From Mya arenaria (Eukaryota; Mollusca; Bivalvia; Myida; Myidae), in the NCBI RefSeq assembly GCF_026914265.1, contig NC_069136.1, positions 51,949,381 through 52,013,380 on the forward strand: 64,000 nt of DNA, in the 5' to 3' direction. The translations under genes and the position numbers were made by a program. Below, in pieces: positions 60,601 to 64,000 of this stretch (its first letter is position 1; each line of letters begins with the position of its first letter). The notes beneath the pieces are model-generated. The model was not told where the DNA came from. It saw only the letters and a program-made list of their open reading frames with translations, and ran no database searches.

Positions 60601-63382
60601 CTTTACATACACATAAATTAATCTAAATAAAAGTAATATCTCCTCTAAAGTACTATTCAGTCTTTCAAAACCAGCCATTCGACATAGCTCGACTAAGTAA
60701 ATTTTGGGTTAAGAACTTATATCTTCTGATAAATATTTAGGCCATCGAGTGTATTTTGTGGAATTGAAATATGTAACACTTTAATTTATTGTTACAAATC
60801 ACAAACATCATATCACATTATAGGTTGACCAAAAATACTCAACCACCAGAATGCCTTATCGTTACCAACGCCAGTTTTCTAATAGAAGTATAAAATCAAT
60901 GTCATTTTACTCGAAATGAGCACAGTTTGTAGTAAAAAAACTACATTGCAAACTTGATTGGCAATAGTTTCATTACAAACTATTTCTTTTAAAATTTAGC
61001 CGTTGCACGTTCAAGCAATTTAGCTTGGAAAACAGAGTGGCTATAAATTAAACTGTCTTAGGCAGAACTTATTTTGTGCAAACTAAACAAGGCAGATAGA
61101 AATGGAACAACCAGTTTCTATCTCAATCGATATTTTAATACTATTTTGGCAGTATATTTACATTTTGAATATGATATGTTTATGACCAAATACATATTAC
61201 CTGTCGGCTTTAGGTTCTTTGTTTCGCTTTATTAAGGTTAAATAAAAGTTCTGCTTAAAGGTATCATTAACCACGTTTGGTTTGATTTGTCTGTAAATTA
61301 TTTCCATAAGCAAACTGTTTTGAAGATTGTGGCCAATTGAATGACGAAACTGAATATCCTGTGTCAACTCTGGGTGAATGTAGACGTACAACTGGATGCC
61401 AAACGTTCGGTATACAAAAGTCAACAGCGGTAAGAAATTACGGGACAAGTAAATGAATATTTAAACTGAGAAATTTGCTGGAAGATTCGAAATTTGACGA
61501 AACCGGGTAGGTTAACCGATGTTAAACTTGATCATAGAATAACAAACTATGCGTGGAAAAATGTTTGATATTTGAATTCATCGAAGAACTAAAGCAACTT
61601 TTTATCAACTATATTCCATTAACAAAATATTAATTTATGCCATGCTTCTGTAACAACTTAACCCATTTAAATTTCGGCCCCACAACATTTTTTATATTAT
61701 GAAATGTTTGTTGCCTTGAAGTGTTCCGCCTTTTGTGTGCGGTTTGCTAGGCCATAAACCTTGTGCCTAACAGTAAATTGGTTATAGTTATACGTATGTC
61801 CCTGACGATAACATTAGGTCATCATGTCTGGTTCAATATTTCAATATCAGTAGCCATCCAAAACGAAAGTATCTACAGAAAATCTTCAATTTGTATTCTT
61901 GTTTTATATAATGTTACTTAAATCATAAATTCTCAGAGTTATAAGCAAGAAGAAATGTTTTTAAACTTGACAATAAAATATATTATTGAAAATGTGGCTA
62001 AAATTGTATTTCGTAGTTGAATAGCAAAGCAATACTTAATGTTCATTCATAATAGTATCATATTTGTGAAACAGTGATACTGTACTCCACTGTAAAGGTA
62101 TTTACTGTCCAATAGAACGTACGGTGTGTATTCACAATCCGCGAATACTTATATTTAGCTGTTTTTTTATTTATTTTTCATGACATATGTGTAGAATACA
62201 CATTTCTGATAATTTATATTTCTTTCGTTTTAAATGTTGGATACGGATACCTATTTTGAATGTTATTCTCTGGCATGAAAGAACACTGCCACGCTTGTGC
62301 CTCTCTCTATTCAATCAGGCCCCTTATTTTTTTTTAAAAACTTGCATAATTTCATTAAAATTATTACTTTCATTGGATAAGGACACCATACCTTTGTTTC
62401 ATGTTTTACAATTTTGGTAAATATATTATTAATATAAAACACATATACTCATCTTAAATATTTTAAAATAGTATTTTATGATAAGTAAATACTATTAATT
62501 TCAGTATAATTTGAGATAGTATAACATTATGTTACATTTAGCTTTAATTTCTTATTGTGAGACAGATTGAACTAGCATTCAAGTTTAGATGACCTTGCTT
62601 AAAATCTTAAATTACACGTATGATTTGCATTTCATTAATCTATGTTAAATCATGAAAATTAAATGTGTTGTTATCAACGAGTCTTTCATCCTCTTTAGAA
62701 GCTTATGTCTTGTTGTTTTAACTGACTGATGGGTCATTAATTCCATGACATTTTCCCATGGCCATAGTAGCTCAGATATAGGTCTGTAAGTATTAATGCT
62801 ATTTCAGGGTCTGCGATGTAAATGTGCCAGTAAAAAAGCCCTGCTGACTCAACCATGCGGAAAAAAATGTGAAGAAGCTGATCAATATCCGTGTGGTTAC
62901 ACAGCTAACACCGACATATTCTCAGTTTACACTGTTGAAAATGGTACTAATAACATAAACTTATAATGTTTACCTCCAGGCGAAACTAATAAACGAGTGT
63001 ATGCTTATTATATAAGTATATATTCATCGGAAATCAACACAGAAAAGTTTGACAGTTTACCGATTAAGCTATACACCTAAATACATTCTGGAAGAGGTAT
63101 CTTTTTCCCTCCGGTTGCACAATTTAAATATGGTTTGATATTCGTTAATGAAATATATCTTATTTCAATTAAATAAGAGACTGTACATGGGGTACTTTGT
63201 ACTCGGCTGATACAGCAACCTTTATATTTCAGTTCCTCCTAGTGAACATTCACCAGACATTTGCAGAAACTGCCTACTGTTTTACTACTCGCATAAACAA
63301 ATACCTGGAAATGATTATTATTGGGAGTCATGCAATTTAACCACAAACCCGAAGCTATTATGCAGCAACAAATATTTTTCAG
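57689..63382 (+). CDS. Secreted or membrane protein with lectin-like and WSC-like Cys-rich segments, 5' part of gene
   Basis: Exons: 57689-57749, 60063-60260, 61326-61429, 62808-62943, 63233-63382; all borders are GT/AG and the phases agree (1,1,0,1,1), so the model reads through and leaves the window open in phase 1. Exon 1 encodes a signal peptide (MNPLKCLIVTILYCFGEICK). Exon 2 gives KWNESSC, a Cys-spaced stretch and DGFWIGYAKTWISYAYV, reminiscent of the WIG core of C-type-lectin-like folds. Exons 3-4 give CGQLNDETEY, GECRRTTGCQTFGIQ, RCKCASKK and CGKKCEEADQYPCGY followed by DIFSVYTVE, which follows the cysteine and terminal SVY pattern of WSC domains. Exon 5 restarts with CRNCLLFYYSHKQ and YYWESC, possibly the next module. 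The exon 3 acceptor has a weak polypyrimidine tract. Domain names are by eye and need a profile search; the carbohydrate-binding role is inference. Confidence 0.8.
57885..57975 (+). repeat. Dispersed repeat, 'ctatgtctttggcgtttg' family
   Basis: TTCTATGTCTTTGGCGTTTG and a shared downstream block, in intron 1 of the 57689 gene. Confidence 0.75.
59093..59443. mobile_element. TIR element with TATACCACGTGAT ends (copy)
   Basis: Left end ATTGTGTGTATATACCACGT; right end ACGTGGCATACAGACACTG. The interior (CTACGCCGCTCACGGAGCTC, CTGACGGAGCACTGTC) matches 49307-49773. It lies in intron 1 of the 57689 gene. Confidence 0.85.
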
Positions 63383-64000
63383 GTTTGCTTTCTTTTTTCA
63401 TATAACACAAGAGATTTTATTATCTTTAAGTGCACGTTTTCGTGAACCAATATCGTTTTAGAGTTGTGTACACTCTCACTTTTGTTTAATTTTTAATCGG
63501 TATGTGATTTGAGGAGCAAACTAGCTCGAATGTGATTGTTTTGAATGTTAGTAAATATTGTTGTAATGATGTGCAAAAAGCTTTTTTTGTTAGCAACGGA
63601 TAATTCTTCTAAGAGTAAGAATAAGACCAAATTTAATCCGATATTGAAAGAATTTTGGTTGCTAACATGACATTTTGTGTTTCGAATATTTATATTCCTT
63701 AGACCTTATCTTTCAATGCCCTTATCTTGCCTACAAAGTTTTAAATAACTGTTTTTATTATTGACCATTACAACCGTAAGCATAGTGACAAATCAAATAG
63801 TATGAGTTATCCGTTTGGCAATGTATTAACAAATATTAAAATGTTTTTACTTTTGCAAAATTTACTTTCTGCAATTGTCTGATGAACTACTGGAAGTAGC
63901 GGTAGTTGACTTTTGATTGACTGTGCTCAATAGCCACCTTATTGCATATCCAATAAAGCACAAGGCTTAGGCCTCACATACACAAAACGGGAGACACACG
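63383..64000. other. Intron of the 57689 gene running off the window
   Basis: AT-rich, no further exon recognised. Confidence 0.5.

Overview
The window looks like a non-model animal genome, most likely a bivalve mollusc. It is AT-rich and gene-sparse. The genes are split into many short exons with GT-AG introns. The intergenic DNA is full of small inverted-repeat (TIR) elements, tRNA-derived SINEs with a conserved central domain of the kind seen in molluscs and other marine invertebrates, a decayed LINE, and very large tandem arrays. The bivalve assignment is an inference from repeat style and gene content, not from a diagnostic gene. There are no bacterial operons, CRISPR arrays, rRNA genes or convincing functional tRNAs.

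Layout. 0-4 kb: a small two-exon minus-strand gene (signal peptide exon plus hydrophobic-segment exon) between long inverted-repeat arms, next to a TIR element carrying a tRNA-like core. 4-7.6 kb: a 36-bp minisatellite with an internal 47-unit duplication. 8-9.2 kb: TIR elements and a SINE. 9.5-11.65 kb: a 15-bp satellite. 12.8 kb: a possible single-exon basic ORF. 14.1-15.5 kb: a tandem array of 69-bp tRNA-like units, two of which have expanded into 16-bp repeats. 17.5-18.8 kb: a LINE reverse-transcriptase pseudogene. 20.4-22.9 kb: a second two-exon small gene with the same architecture as the first. 23.2-25.5 kb: a 1.14-kb tandem duplication, each copy with a 31-bp minisatellite. 26.7-34 kb: minus-strand exons for small cysteine-rich secreted modules, mixed with 72-bp repeats and TIR elements.

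36.1-46.3 kb holds the best gene: a complete 17-exon minus-strand DUF885-family protein. I reconstructed it exon by exon; all splice phases agree and it encodes 614 aa with a signal peptide and an HEANPGHH motif. 51.4-55.1 kb holds exons of a minus-strand single-pass receptor whose cytoplasmic exon carries an ITAM-spaced tyrosine pair. From 57.7 kb a plus-strand gene starts with a signal peptide and runs through five phase-consistent exons with a WSC-like cysteine pattern; it leaves the window.

The genes do not form a pathway. The shared theme is secreted or membrane products with phase-1 introns: two SP-TM microproteins, the Cys-rich modules, an ITAM receptor and a lectin/WSC-like ectodomain. 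That is typical of fast-evolving extracellular or immune-type gene sets, but function here is inference. All exon models come from reading splice sites and frames by eye; transcripts are needed to confirm them.
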